Below, piece by piece: positions 26,629 to 34,835 of a DNA stretch of 64,000 nt. Position 1 is the stretch's first letter, and each line of letters opens with the position of its first letter. This DNA is from JAAZDN01 sp964440875. GTDB taxonomy: Bacteria; Bacillota_I; Bacilli_A; Erysipelotrichales; Erysipelotrichaceae. Under the pieces are notes generated by a model that was not told where the DNA came from, did no database searches, and saw nothing but the letters and a program-made list of their open reading frames with translations. The stretch is from positions 1 to 64,000 of the forward strand of contig CAYTTS010000001.1 of assembly GCA_964440875.1 (NCBI GenBank), written 5' to 3'. The translations under genes and the position numbers were made by a program.

Positions 26629-27033
26629 ATGAGAGGATTTTTAATAGTAAGTCATGGTGACTTAGCAGCAGGAATGAAAATGTCTGTTGAAATGGTTGCC
26701 GGAGCTCGTGAAGAAGTTTACGCTTTAGGATTAACACCTGAAGGTGGACCAAGTGAGTTAGAAGGAAAATTAGCTGAAATATTACCAGAGTTAGAAAAAT
26801 ATGATGATGTTTTTGTCTTTACTGACTTATTCGGTGGATCACCAGGAAACACAGTCTTTATGCAACTTGCAGCTAAGGAAAATGTTAGTATCATTTCAGG
26901 AGTTAACTTCCCTATGGTTTTAACGGCAGTCTTAACACCAGGTGTTGATGCTGAATTCTTAATTAATGAAGCTAAAAATGGAATTATTGACATAAAAGCT
27001 CAACTAGCTGATATGGACGATGAAGACGAGTAA
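26629..27033 (+). CDS. PTS mannose-family IIA component
   Basis: This is a 134-residue phosphocarrier. The phosphorylated His is H9 in FLIVSHGDLAAGM, and FVFTDLFGGSPGN at about 64-76 is the second family motif. It passes phosphate from HPr to IIB. A separate IIA domain protein is common in this family. It lies behind a terminator-like hairpin, so it may be made at a lower level than IIB-IIC-IID. The serine hydrolase gene starts six bases after its stop. Confidence 0.93.
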   Translation: MRGFLIVSHGDLAAGMKMSVEMVAGAREEVYALGLTPEGGPSELEGKLAEILPELEKYDDVFVFTDLFGGSPGNTVFMQLAAKENVSIISGVNFPMVLTAVLTPGVDAEFLINEAKNGIIDIKAQLADMDDEDE

Positions 27034-27039
27034 AAAAAT

Positions 27040-28217
27040 ATGCAAACTAAAATATACGATTTTATAAATCAATTGATTGATGATAAAGCTGTGATAGGTA
27101 TGGTTTGCTCGATAATTACAAAAGAGAGTCGAGAACTCTTTTTTGTTGGAGAAAGCGAAGAAAATAAGGCAGCAACACTAAATACAATTTATGATTTAGC
27201 TTCCGTTAGTAAAGTTGTAGGTACACTAAGCGCAATATTAAAATTGATTGAAGAAGGATACTTTACATTAGATACAAAAGTAAAGGATATCTTAGTTGAT
27301 TATAAGTATGATAGTACTGTATTAGATTTACTACTACATCAATCAGGACTACCAGCCGATGATAAAGACTATCGAAATAGCAGTGATTACCGTAAATTTG
27401 TCTTTGACCTAGAATTAACTTATGAACCAAGATCAAAGGTGGAGTACTCAGATTTTGGTTATAATTTATTAGGTTTTATTATTGAATACTATAAAGGCAA
27501 TATAAATGATTATCTAAGTGAAATACTATTTAAACCATTAGAGATGTTAAATACAACATATCTTCCAAGTACACTTGAGCAAGATCTAATAGCTCCAAGC
27601 GAAATCCACGCTACAAGGGGTAAGATTTTAGGGGAAGTAATGGATGGTAAGGCCCATATGTTAAATGGCTTAAGTGGTAATGCTGGTCTTTTCTCAAATA
27701 TAAATGATCTAAGTAATTACTTGCTTATGTTATTAAATAATGGGAGTTNNNNNNNNNNNNNNNNNNNNNNNNNNNNNNNNNNNNNNNNNNNNNNNNNNNN
27801 NNNNNNNNNNNNNNNNNNNNNNNNNNNNNNNNNNNNNNNNNNNNNNNNTCAAATATAAATGATCTAAGTAATTACTTGCTTATGTTATTAAATAATGGGA
27901 GTTTATTTAATCAAGAGATATTTAAGAGCGAGACAATTAATTTACTTAAAAAATCATTTACTAAAAGTTTAAATATTGATAGAACACTAGGTTATATTAT
28001 TAGTGATGAAAGATTTGATTTTGACAGTGAAAGATTAATTTATCATACAGGCTTTAGTGGCCCAATGATTTTAGTAGATTTTAAACATGAGTTTGCGGTA
28101 GCGATATTATGTAATCGAACTTATCCAGATCGTAGTAATACAAAAATAATTGAAGAAAGATTTAAATTAGTAAATCTCATATATGATTATTTAAGTGATA
28201 TCAAGTTTATTGCGTAA
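27040..28217 (+). CDS. Serine hydrolase of the beta-lactamase/AmpH fold (contains assembly gap)
   Basis: The motifs are S55-V-S-K58, Y136-S-D and, after the gap, HTG in YHTGFSGP. There is no signal peptide, so it is probably cytoplasmic. The gene spans 100 N at 27749-27848; the 55 bases on each side of the N run are identical. Removing one copy and the N restores one frame of 341 codons, so the gene is probably intact at 340 residues. Similar enzymes sit in muropeptide-recycling clusters of Bacillus. Its place between PTS IIA and nagA supports action on an imported peptide- or ester-bearing amino sugar. Confidence 0.75.
27694..27903. repeat. 55-bp exact duplicate flanking 100 N: scaffold gap
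   Basis: Positions 27694-27748 and 27849-27903 are the same 55 bases. This is the pattern left when two contigs that overlap by the assembly k-mer are scaffolded with a default gap. I treat it as an artefact rather than a biological repeat. Confidence 0.9.
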
Positions 28218-28260
28218 GTTTAAATATTAAAGTAAAATATAGAGAGAAAGAAGGAATATT

Positions 28261-29391
28261 ATGATTATACAAAGTAAAAAAGTATGGTTAGGTGGACAAT
28301 TCTTTGAAGCACAAGTAGAAGTTAGCGATAATAAAATTATCAATGTCTACCCATATAATACAAAAACAGTAGATACAGATTACGGAGATAAAAGAATCGT
28401 TCCAGGATTTATCGATGTTCATGCACATGGTGCATACGGCTTTGACACAAATGATGCTGAAGTTGAAGGATTAGAACGTTGGTTAAAAAGACTTCCAGAA
28501 GAAGGTGTAACAGGTATTCTTCCAACAACAGTAACACAGAGTGAAGAAGTTTTAACGAAAGCTTTAGAAAACGTTGCGAAAGTTTATAAAACTAATCCAG
28601 CAGGGGCAGAAATTTTAGGAGTTCACTTTGAAGGACCATTCTTAGATATGGAATTTAAAGGGGCACAACCACCACAACATATCGTTGTACCAACGGTTGA
28701 GCAGTTTAAAAAATATCAAGATGCTGCTGAAGGTTTAATCAAAATTATTACTATGGCAACTGAACATGATAAAGATTTTGCCTTAACACAGTACGCTTCA
28801 CAAAATGGAGTACTAGTATCACAAGGACACACAGGAGCTAATCATGAAGAAGCAGTAATGGGAATAGCTAATGGAGCAAATTCATTTACACACGCTGCTA
28901 ATGGTATGAGTGGTTTACACCATAGAGATCCAAATACACTTGGTACGCTAATGAGAAGTAATACATTTGCTGAAATTATTGGTGATACAAGACACGTTCA
29001 TCCAGCAGTTGTAAACTTACTATATAAAGCAAAACCAACGACAATGATGTTAATTACTGACTCACTAACATTAAAAGGAATGCCAGTTGGAGATTATGAG
29101 TTAGGCGGAAATAAGATTATTGTAGATGAATATGGAACAGCATACTTAAAAGGAACAAATACTATTTCAGGATCAACATTAAAAATTAATGAAGGTCTAA
29201 AAAAATTAGTTGAAGAAGTATTAGTACCATTTGAAGTAGCACTAGATTCAGCAACAATTAACCCGGCTAGAGCATTAAAAGTAGATGATAGAAAAGGTAA
29301 AATTGCTATTGGATACGATGCTGACATGGTAGTACTAGATGATGATTATTCAGTAGTACAAACTTATGTTCGTGGAGAAGCTGTACTTTAA
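28261..29391 (+). CDS. nagA: N-acetylglucosamine-6-phosphate deacetylase
   Basis: NagA removes acetate from GlcNAc-6-phosphate to give glucosamine-6-phosphate. The 376-residue protein has the metal motif DVHAHGAYGFDTND, VHFEGPFLD with the conserved Glu, QGHTGAN, THAANGMSGLHHRDP and the catalytic Asp in LITDSLTLKG. It belongs to the amidohydrolase superfamily and has normal length. It lies behind the PTS and serine hydrolase genes, which is why I think the imported sugar is N-acetylated. No nagB is in the window. A terminator follows. Confidence 0.93.
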   Translation: MIIQSKKVWLGGQFFEAQVEVSDNKIINVYPYNTKTVDTDYGDKRIVPGFIDVHAHGAYGFDTNDAEVEGLERWLKRLPEEGVTGILPTTVTQSEEVLTKALENVAKVYKTNPAGAEILGVHFEGPFLDMEFKGAQPPQHIVVPTVEQFKKYQDAAEGLIKIITMATEHDKDFALTQYASQNGVLVSQGHTGANHEEAVMGIANGANSFTHAANGMSGLHHRDPNTLGTLMRSNTFAEIIGDTRHVHPAVVNLLYKAKPTTMMLITDSLTLKGMPVGDYELGGNKIIVDEYGTAYLKGTNTISGSTLKINEGLKKLVEEVLVPFEVALDSATINPARALKVDDRKGKIAIGYDADMVVLDDDYSVVQTYVRGEAVL

Positions 29392-29401
29392 TAAAAATCA
29401 T

Positions 29402-29423
29402 AGGACTCTAAGAGTCCTTTTTT
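29402..29423 (+). terminator. Intrinsic terminator of nagA
   Basis: The stem AGGACTC/GAGTCCT with a TAA loop is followed by six T. Confidence 0.85.
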
Positions 29424-29430
29424 AATATTA

Positions 29431-29455
29431 AAAAACTAGACGTTTTCGTCTAGTT
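29431..29455 (-). terminator. Intrinsic terminator of the MFS gene
   Basis: The stem AACTAGACG/CGTCTAGTT with a 4-base loop runs into a T tract on the minus strand. Confidence 0.8.
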
Positions 29456-29461
29456 AAGAAA

Positions 29462-30643
29462 TTATTTCTCATCTTTAACTTTACTATAAAGAACTAATGT
29501 AAAGCTCATACCGATAATACCAAAGAGCGTAGCCAGCAGTAGTGGAGTTGAGACATTGAAGGTATTTGCAACAACCGCAACTATTAATGGATAGATAATA
29601 CCTGTAACGCCATTCATAATAGCAGGACCACTCATCTGTCCGGTCGTTTTTAAGCGCTCTGGAGACATATCCAATAGTAAGTATTTAATCGCTATATTAA
29701 AGAAAGGGACTGATATAAACTGTAAGGCAGTAATAATTAAAATTGCTGTATTCGTTTGTGCAAAGAAGTAGCCAATAAACTGAACGGTGTGAACTAAGAC
29801 ACCGATGAGAATCATTGTGAAGCTACCAAGTCTCTTATGAACCCGATCGCCCATAACCATCATCGGAACTTCTACACCAGCGGCAATTACTCCACGATAG
29901 GCAATTGTTAATACGCCACCGCCCAAGAAGATAATCTTATCAACGATAATATAACCACTCATATTAATAGCCATATTTACAAAGAAGACAATAGCGATAG
30001 CCATTAAATATTTTTTATCCCTAAATAGTTCGATAATATCTTTTAGGTTGATGGCCTCTTTTGCCTCAGTCATAGAACGATTTGACTTATCATCTGATAT
30101 TGTAAACAATATTGTTAACAATATTATATTTAACAATAAGATCGCAATACTTAATCCTGGAAAACCAAATTTAGCTATTACACCTGCGACAAGAAATGAT
30201 CCAATTGACCAACCTGCAGATCCAAAAGCTCTAATAAATCCATATTTATTTCTAGAAGGACCATCTGACTCAAGTACCCAGACATCAGATAAATCAGTTA
30301 CTGATGTTAGTAATGATTGTGAGATAACGGCAGTAGCGAAGTGGAATATATATAGTTGGTAGTCTAATTGATAAAATAGAAATGAGAAAACTGACATACC
30401 AGCTGCTAAGTAAACAATGATTTTTTTAATCGTTTTATACTTATCGCTAAGTACACCAACTAATAACTGAAGCAGAATCGTAACGGCAGGTATTGTTGAG
30501 AATATAATTGATCTTTGATTTAATGTATAACCTAATTCTATTAAAAACGTTTGTCTTTGTGCATTAACAAAAGCCATACTTATATAATGAATTAAGTACA
30601 TAAAGGCAAAGTTAATCGTATAGTCTTTTTTAGATATCTTCAT
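29462..30643 (-). CDS. MFS transporter in the amino-sugar locus
   Basis: This is a 393-residue protein with about 12 membrane helices. LVGVLSDKYKTIKKI is the helix 2-3 loop, and the overall pattern resembles the MFS_1-like/PPP group that includes nucleoside and phenylpropionate permeases. I start at ATG 30643, preceded by AAAGGAAG. It is divergent from the SIS operon and shares its 240-base control region, so I infer coordinated control and a possible second uptake or export route for a related compound. Confidence 0.75.
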   Translation of the reverse strand: MKISKKDYTINFAFMYLIHYISMAFVNAQRQTFLIELGYTLNQRSIIFSTIPAVTILLQLLVGVLSDKYKTIKKIIVYLAAGMSVFSFLFYQLDYQLYIFHFATAVISQSLLTSVTDLSDVWVLESDGPSRNKYGFIRAFGSAGWSIGSFLVAGVIAKFGFPGLSIAILLLNIILLTILFTISDDKSNRSMTEAKEAINLKDIIELFRDKKYLMAIAIVFFVNMAINMSGYIIVDKIIFLGGGVLTIAYRGVIAAGVEVPMMVMGDRVHKRLGSFTMILIGVLVHTVQFIGYFFAQTNTAILIITALQFISVPFFNIAIKYLLLDMSPERLKTTGQMSGPAIMNGVTGIIYPLIVAVVANTFNVSTPLLLATLFGIIGMSFTLVLYSKVKDEK

Positions 30644-30767
30644 ATGCTTCCTTTCAAGATTCAAAAACTTAATTTTGACTTACATATATACGTGGTAAAC
30701 CTATTTTATAATACATTACTTATTCACTTAATGATACCATTTTTGAATAAGAAAAGATACAAAAATT

Positions 30768-30779
30768 TTGTATATACAA
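30768..30779. promoter_or_regulatory. Palindromic operator upstream of the SIS operon
   Basis: TTGTATATACAA is a perfect 12-bp palindrome five bases before the -35 of the SIS promoter. Its core TGTATATACA recurs at 33992-34001 on the promoter of the GntR regulator gene. I infer that this regulator binds both. Confidence 0.55.
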
Positions 30780-30783
30780 TATA

Positions 30784-30812
30784 TCGACATATTAGGGAAA
30801 TTAGCATATAAT
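30784..30812 (+). promoter_or_regulatory. Promoter of the SIS operon
   Basis: TCGACA (30784-30789) and TATAAT (30807-30812) are 17 bases apart, giving a leader of about 63 bases before the TTG start at 30882. Confidence 0.65.
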
Positions 30813-30881
30813 AGTCTTGTAGATGAATAAATCTTTCAAAAGTTACTTTGAATGTATAAACATTAATAAGGAGGAAAAACT

Positions 30882-31628
30882 TTGAATACTACAAAACAAT
30901 ACTTAAATGATTACTTTAAGAAAAGTAATGATCAAGTTAAAGCTTCAGTTTCTCAATCATTAGAGGAGATTATTGAACTTTCAAAAGAGATGGCAGACGT
31001 CATGGTGAAGGATGGTGTCATTCAATTATTTGGTATCGAGGCAGATCATGCCTTAAGTATGGAGTTAGGTTTTAGAGCAGGTGGATTAATTCAATACCAC
31101 ATTATGGATATAAATGATTTAGCACTAAGAAATGTAATAAGTGTTGAAGAATCATTAAAAGAAGATTTTCTATATCAAGAAGGATTAGCTAATAAACTAT
31201 ATGACTTATATAACATTCATGATGCTGATGCATTCTTAATTTATGTATCACATGAAATATATCCAGTAGTAAGAGATTTAGCTAAGCTTGCAAAAGAAAA
31301 AGGACATCCAGTTTATTTAATTACTTCTAAAAAAGCAATCTTAGACTTTGATGAAGAGTTAAGTAATGAAGTAATGGAAATTGCGGATAGAGTATTAGAT
31401 ATCAAGATTGATCATCCAGATACATTCTTTGATTTTGAAGGATATAAATTAACACAAATATCAAACTTAATTACAAATATATTTGCTCAAAGTATTACCA
31501 TGGAAATATATAAGTATTTAAAATCAATAGATGAAGAACCTCAAGTCTTATGGAGTATGAATGTTGAGGGTGCTGATGAGCATAATAAAGATTTAGTTAG
31601 TAAATATGATGGAAGATGGAACTCATAG
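30882..31628 (+). CDS. Degenerate SIS-domain paralogue (first of three in tandem)
   Basis: This is a 248-residue protein with a TTG start seven bases after AAGGAGG. It aligns along its length with the next two genes and shares FRAGGLI, the DLYNIHDADAFLI helix region and the end EGADEHNKDLVSKYDGRW. It lacks the sugar-binding loops: IQLFGIEADHALSME replaces IHVFGTGHSHMIGIE, and IYVSHEIYPVVRDLA replaces ITSNSGRNAMPIEMA. I infer a non-catalytic partner that forms hetero-oligomers with its neighbours or senses another ligand. Confidence 0.7.
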   Translation: MNTTKQYLNDYFKKSNDQVKASVSQSLEEIIELSKEMADVMVKDGVIQLFGIEADHALSMELGFRAGGLIQYHIMDINDLALRNVISVEESLKEDFLYQEGLANKLYDLYNIHDADAFLIYVSHEIYPVVRDLAKLAKEKGHPVYLITSKKAILDFDEELSNEVMEIADRVLDIKIDHPDTFFDFEGYKLTQISNLITNIFAQSITMEIYKYLKSIDEEPQVLWSMNVEGADEHNKDLVSKYDGRWNS

Positions 31629-31639
31629 AAGGGGTAATT

Positions 31640-32377
31640 ATGGAAAATATTAATACACAAGCATTTTTAGATGACACATTATTAGTAATTGACAAGATTG
31701 AAGATACACAATTAGATAACATAATTGCAGCAGCTAAAATATGTTCTGACTCTATCGAAAATGATGGGGTAATCCATGTCTTTGGATCAGGACACTCAAT
31801 TGGCTTTGGAATGGAGTTAACAGGAAGACCTGGTGCATTAGTTCCAGTTAAACCAATGCGTACACGTGATTTTGTTACTAGTGGAATGTATACACTTGAA
31901 GAATATCAAGATATGGATAATATCTTTGAAAGAAGACCGGGTATTGCTCAAAGATTTTATGAGTTATACGATATTAGAGATCAAGATGTCTTCATTATTA
32001 TTTCAAACTCAGGTATTAATGGCTTAGTAATTGATCTGGCAATGGCAGCTAAAGAAAATAATCAGAAAGTAATTGTCGTAACAAGTTTAGATCATACATT
32101 AAATGCTGATTCAAGACATCCAAGTAAGAAGAAATTAATGGACTTTGGAGATATTGTAATTGACAACTGTGGACCTAAGGGAGATGCAATGTTAGATTTA
32201 GCTGATGGTGGAAAAATCGGATCTGTCTCATCAATCGCAGGAATCTATATTGCTCAAGCATTAGAAATTGCAATTGTTAAAAATTTAGTTGAAAATAATA
32301 TTGAAGTACCAGTATTATTAAGTGATGATAAAGAACATAATAATCGATTATTAGAGAAGTATAAAGGGAGAATATAA
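31640..32377 (+). CDS. SIS-domain protein, UPF0309 family (second of three)
   Basis: This is a 245-residue protein with both SIS motifs: VIHVFGSGHSIGFGME and IIISNSGINGLVIDLAMAA. DSRHPSKKKLMDFGDIVIDNCGPKGDAMLDL is the family's third block, and it ends LLEKYKGRI. The family is thought to act on phosphosugars, but its reaction is not settled; isomerase, deaminase or MurQ-like etherase roles are possible. I start at ATG 31640, behind GAAGGGG; an in-frame ATG at 31616 overlaps the previous gene. Its stop overlaps the start of the third SIS gene. Confidence 0.82.
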   Translation: MENINTQAFLDDTLLVIDKIEDTQLDNIIAAAKICSDSIENDGVIHVFGSGHSIGFGMELTGRPGALVPVKPMRTRDFVTSGMYTLEEYQDMDNIFERRPGIAQRFYELYDIRDQDVFIIISNSGINGLVIDLAMAAKENNQKVIVVTSLDHTLNADSRHPSKKKLMDFGDIVIDNCGPKGDAMLDLADGGKIGSVSSIAGIYIAQALEIAIVKNLVENNIEVPVLLSDDKEHNNRLLEKYKGRI

Positions 32378-33102
32378 TGAGTAAAAAATTTGAATACATT
32401 AGATTAGTACAAGAATTATTTGATAAAGTTGAAGAGCAAGAAGCAGATAACATTATGAAACTTGCTGAAGTAATGGCAGAGAATATTGCTAATGATAAGA
32501 TTATCCACGTTTTTGGAACAGGGCACTCACATATGATTGGAATTGAATTATTCTGTCGTGCTGGTGGTTTAGCAAACGTAAATGCTATTTTAGATCAAGA
32601 TACATTAACTTCAAATGGAGCAAGAAGATCAGGTGCTTTAGAGAAGTTATCAGGAATTTCTGATGTTATCTATGATCAATATAGTATTAGTGAAGGTGAT
32701 ATTATGATCATTACATCAAACTCAGGAAGAAATGCTATGCCAATTGAAATGGCAATGCGTGCTAAAAAAGAAGGAATTTATACAGTAGCACTAACAAACT
32801 TAAAACAATCACAAAATACAACTAGTAGACACTCAAGTAATAAAAAACTATATGAAATTTGTGACTTAGTACTAGATAACTGTGTACCAGAAGGAGATAG
32901 TATGGAATCAGTTGGTGGAGTACTAACGGCACCTGCATCAAGTTTAAGTAGTATGTTAATATTAAACACTGCTGTAAACGAAGCGTTAAAAATCTTAGCT
33001 AAGGATGGAGTTGAACTTCCAATCTTCCAATCACAAAACGTTGATGGCTTCGATAATGACAGCTTATATGAGAAGTATGAAGATAGAGTAAAACATTTCT
33101 AA
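32377..33102 (+). CDS. SIS-domain protein, UPF0309 family (third of three)
   Basis: This 241-residue protein is the copy closest to the family consensus: IIHVFGTGHSHMIGIE, the FCRAGGLANVNAILD strand, ITSNSGRNAMPIEMAMRAK and SRHSSNKKLYEICDLVLDNCVPEGDS. It starts on the stop of the previous gene (TAATG). In the same operon the three paralogues differ mainly in the substrate loops, which suggests different sugars or distinct subunits of one complex. A terminator follows. Confidence 0.85.
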   Translation: MSKKFEYIRLVQELFDKVEEQEADNIMKLAEVMAENIANDKIIHVFGTGHSHMIGIELFCRAGGLANVNAILDQDTLTSNGARRSGALEKLSGISDVIYDQYSISEGDIMIITSNSGRNAMPIEMAMRAKKEGIYTVALTNLKQSQNTTSRHSSNKKLYEICDLVLDNCVPEGDSMESVGGVLTAPASSLSSMLILNTAVNEALKILAKDGVELPIFQSQNVDGFDNDSLYEKYEDRVKHF

Positions 33103-33108
33103 AATAAT

Positions 33109-33134
33109 AAAGCCAGACAAATGTCTGGCTTTTT
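33109..33134. terminator. Bidirectional terminator between the SIS operon and the HAD gene
   Basis: The stem AAAGCCAGAC/GTCTGGCTTT with a 4-base loop has T tracts on the plus strand. It sits between converging genes. Confidence 0.8.
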
Positions 33135-33139
33135 CTATC

Positions 33140-33937
33140 TTATATAATTTTGAAAGCTTTTAAAGCTTCTTCTATTCCATCTTCTAATATATGTTCTGTA
33201 ACATAATCTGCATGCTCTTTAACTTCATCTTCAGCATTACCCATCGCAACACCAATTCTTGCCAACTGCAACATCTTGGCATCATTATTACCATCACCAA
33301 ATGACATTACATTATCCCAAGTTAAGTTTAATCTCTTTAAAACATCTTCAATATTTTTAGTTTTATCAACATCATATCTTATTGCTTCCATTGATGGACC
33401 ATCTCCTGGAATAAAGTTTAACTTAGGTAAAAGATTTGAAATATACTCTTCTGTCTCTCTTGGGGCAAAGTAGAATACACCTAGCGGTTCATTTTCTAAA
33501 TAGAAGTCTTCATTAACATCTGCAATTAAACAATCAACTTGAGGGTGGTCACTTCCGACATAATCCTCGACAAATTTATTGAAATCGCCATAAACACCAA
33601 TGAATTTATTATATTTAACTCCAAGTGGGTAATTATTGTCTTTACAATATTGGATTAAAGTCTTTAAACTTTCCTTATCAAAACCATAACTTTCAATAAT
33701 TTCACCTTTACTATCATTTAAACATGCACCATTAACAGTTACATAGTAGTCTGTATTTATTGATTTTTTAACATCATCATGGATGAAGAAAAAAGATCTA
33801 CCAGTAGCTATTAATACTTCATAACCTTTATCTCGCGCTTTGTTTATCGCGTTTTTAGCACTCTCTTCTACTGTCTGTTTACTTCTGTCTACAAGTGTGC
33901 CGTCAATATCAAATACTAATAATTTAATGTTTTCCAT
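33140..33937 (-). CDS. Cof-type HAD-family phosphatase
   Basis: This is a 265-residue cytosolic hydrolase. Motif I is VFDIDGTLVD with the nucleophile Asp, motif II is IATGRS, and motif IV is SFGDGNNDAKML near 215. A type IIB cap domain lies between. Members dephosphorylate sugar phosphates, FMN or PLP, and the specificity is loose. Its position between the SIS genes and the GntR gene makes an amino-sugar phosphate plausible. It is divergent from the regulator gene. Confidence 0.85.
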   Translation of the reverse strand: MENIKLLVFDIDGTLVDRSKQTVEESAKNAINKARDKGYEVLIATGRSFFFIHDDVKKSINTDYYVTVNGACLNDSKGEIIESYGFDKESLKTLIQYCKDNNYPLGVKYNKFIGVYGDFNKFVEDYVGSDHPQVDCLIADVNEDFYLENEPLGVFYFAPRETEEYISNLLPKLNFIPGDGPSMEAIRYDVDKTKNIEDVLKRLNLTWDNVMSFGDGNNDAKMLQLARIGVAMGNAEDEVKEHADYVTEHILEDGIEEALKAFKII

Positions 33938-33986
33938 AGGACCTACTTTCTAATAACTATTTTACCATATAATGATTAAAATAGGC

Positions 33987-34001
33987 TATAATGTATATAC
34001 A
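33987..34001. promoter_or_regulatory. -10 box and overlapping operator of the GntR regulator gene
   Basis: TATAAT (33987-33992) is followed without gap by the palindrome TGTATATACA (33992-34001), which covers the expected transcription start. The same 10-mer is upstream of the SIS operon. The placement is typical of autorepression. Confidence 0.55.
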
Positions 34002-34014
34002 AAGGAGTTTGGCC

Positions 34015-34728
34015 ATGGAAAACTATAGTAAAAGAGAAATTATTGAAGATATCGAAAATAAAATTGAGAAAGGGACCTTGAAGCATGATGAAAGATTAGC
34101 GACAGAACGTGAGTTAATGGAACTATATAATGTTTCAAGAACGACAATAAGAAATGTTATTGCGGAATTAGAATTAAGACGATTAGTTTACCGCATTCCT
34201 GATACAGGTATCTTTGTCCAAAAAGAAATAATTAGAAAAACAAATGAAATAATTGGTTTTACTCAAATGATTAAAGACTCCAACCGTAAACCATATACAA
34301 AATTAGTTAAGTTTGAAAAGGTCGTTGTACCAGAGTTAGTAGCTAAAGCGATGAATCTGGAATCTGATACACTTATTTATGCATTTGAAAGATTAAGGTA
34401 TGTTGATGATAAACCATTTTTATATGAGTTCACTTATGTAAATCCAGTACTTTTTCCAAACTTAGAAGATCTTGATTTTGACGATAAGTCATTTTATATG
34501 AATATCAAAGATACTTATGGAATTACTCCCCACTATTTAAAGGAGAACGTTTCTGCGGTTACTGTTGATGGAGCGATATCTGATTTTCTCTATCAAACAA
34601 GTACTGCTTATGCTTTAAAAGTAGAGGGGACATCCCACACATTAAATGATGATGTCATCGAATATGGGATAAGTTATTATCACGCTCAAGACTTTAGTTT
34701 TGAAAGTGTTGTTGTCAATTTAATCTAA
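34015..34728 (+). CDS. GntR/HutC-family regulator, NagR-like
   Basis: This is a 237-residue regulator. The N-terminal winged helix (about 4-70) has LATERELMELYNVSRTTIRNVI, the GntR signature, and the C-terminal 160 residues form a UTRA ligand domain (FERLRYVDDKPFLYEFTYVNP). In Bacillus, NagR of this type responds to GlcN-6-P or GlcNAc-6-P and controls nag genes. I start at ATG 34015, behind AAAGGAG. With nagA, PTS and SIS genes nearby, it is the best candidate regulator of the locus. Confidence 0.82.
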   Translation: MENYSKREIIEDIENKIEKGTLKHDERLATERELMELYNVSRTTIRNVIAELELRRLVYRIPDTGIFVQKEIIRKTNEIIGFTQMIKDSNRKPYTKLVKFEKVVVPELVAKAMNLESDTLIYAFERLRYVDDKPFLYEFTYVNPVLFPNLEDLDFDDKSFYMNIKDTYGITPHYLKENVSAVTVDGAISDFLYQTSTAYALKVEGTSHTLNDDVIEYGISYYHAQDFSFESVVVNLI

Positions 34729-34734
34729 TAAATT

Positions 34735-34759
34735 AAACACCGCATAAAGTGGTGTTTTT
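34735..34759 (+). terminator. Intrinsic terminator of the GntR regulator gene
   Basis: The stem AAACACC/GGTGTTT with a 9-base loop is followed by a short T tract. Confidence 0.7.
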
Positions 34760-34773
34760 CTTATCAAAATGAC

Positions 34774-34787
34774 TGTAATCGCTTCCA
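34774..34787. promoter_or_regulatory. cre-like site at the pckA promoter
   Basis: TGTAATCGCTTCCA agrees with the catabolite-responsive consensus TGWAANCGNTNWCA at all but one position. It overlaps the -35 region of pckA, which would give repression by CcpA-P-HPr during growth on sugar. Confidence 0.65.
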
Positions 34788-34803
34788 TAGATTTAAGGTA
34801 ATA

Positions 34804-34812
34804 TGCTATAGT
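34804..34812 (+). promoter_or_regulatory. Extended -10 promoter of pckA
   Basis: TGCTATAGT carries the TGN extension. The -35 is weak (TTCCAT), which is consistent with an extended -10 type. Confidence 0.55.
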
Positions 34813-34835
34813 ATTTATATAGGAGGAATATATCT

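Noticed and set aside
27694..27903. Tandem repeat or duplication in the serine hydrolase gene
   Set aside because: The 55-bp copies flank a run of exactly 100 N, and collapsing them restores the frame. This is an assembly artefact.
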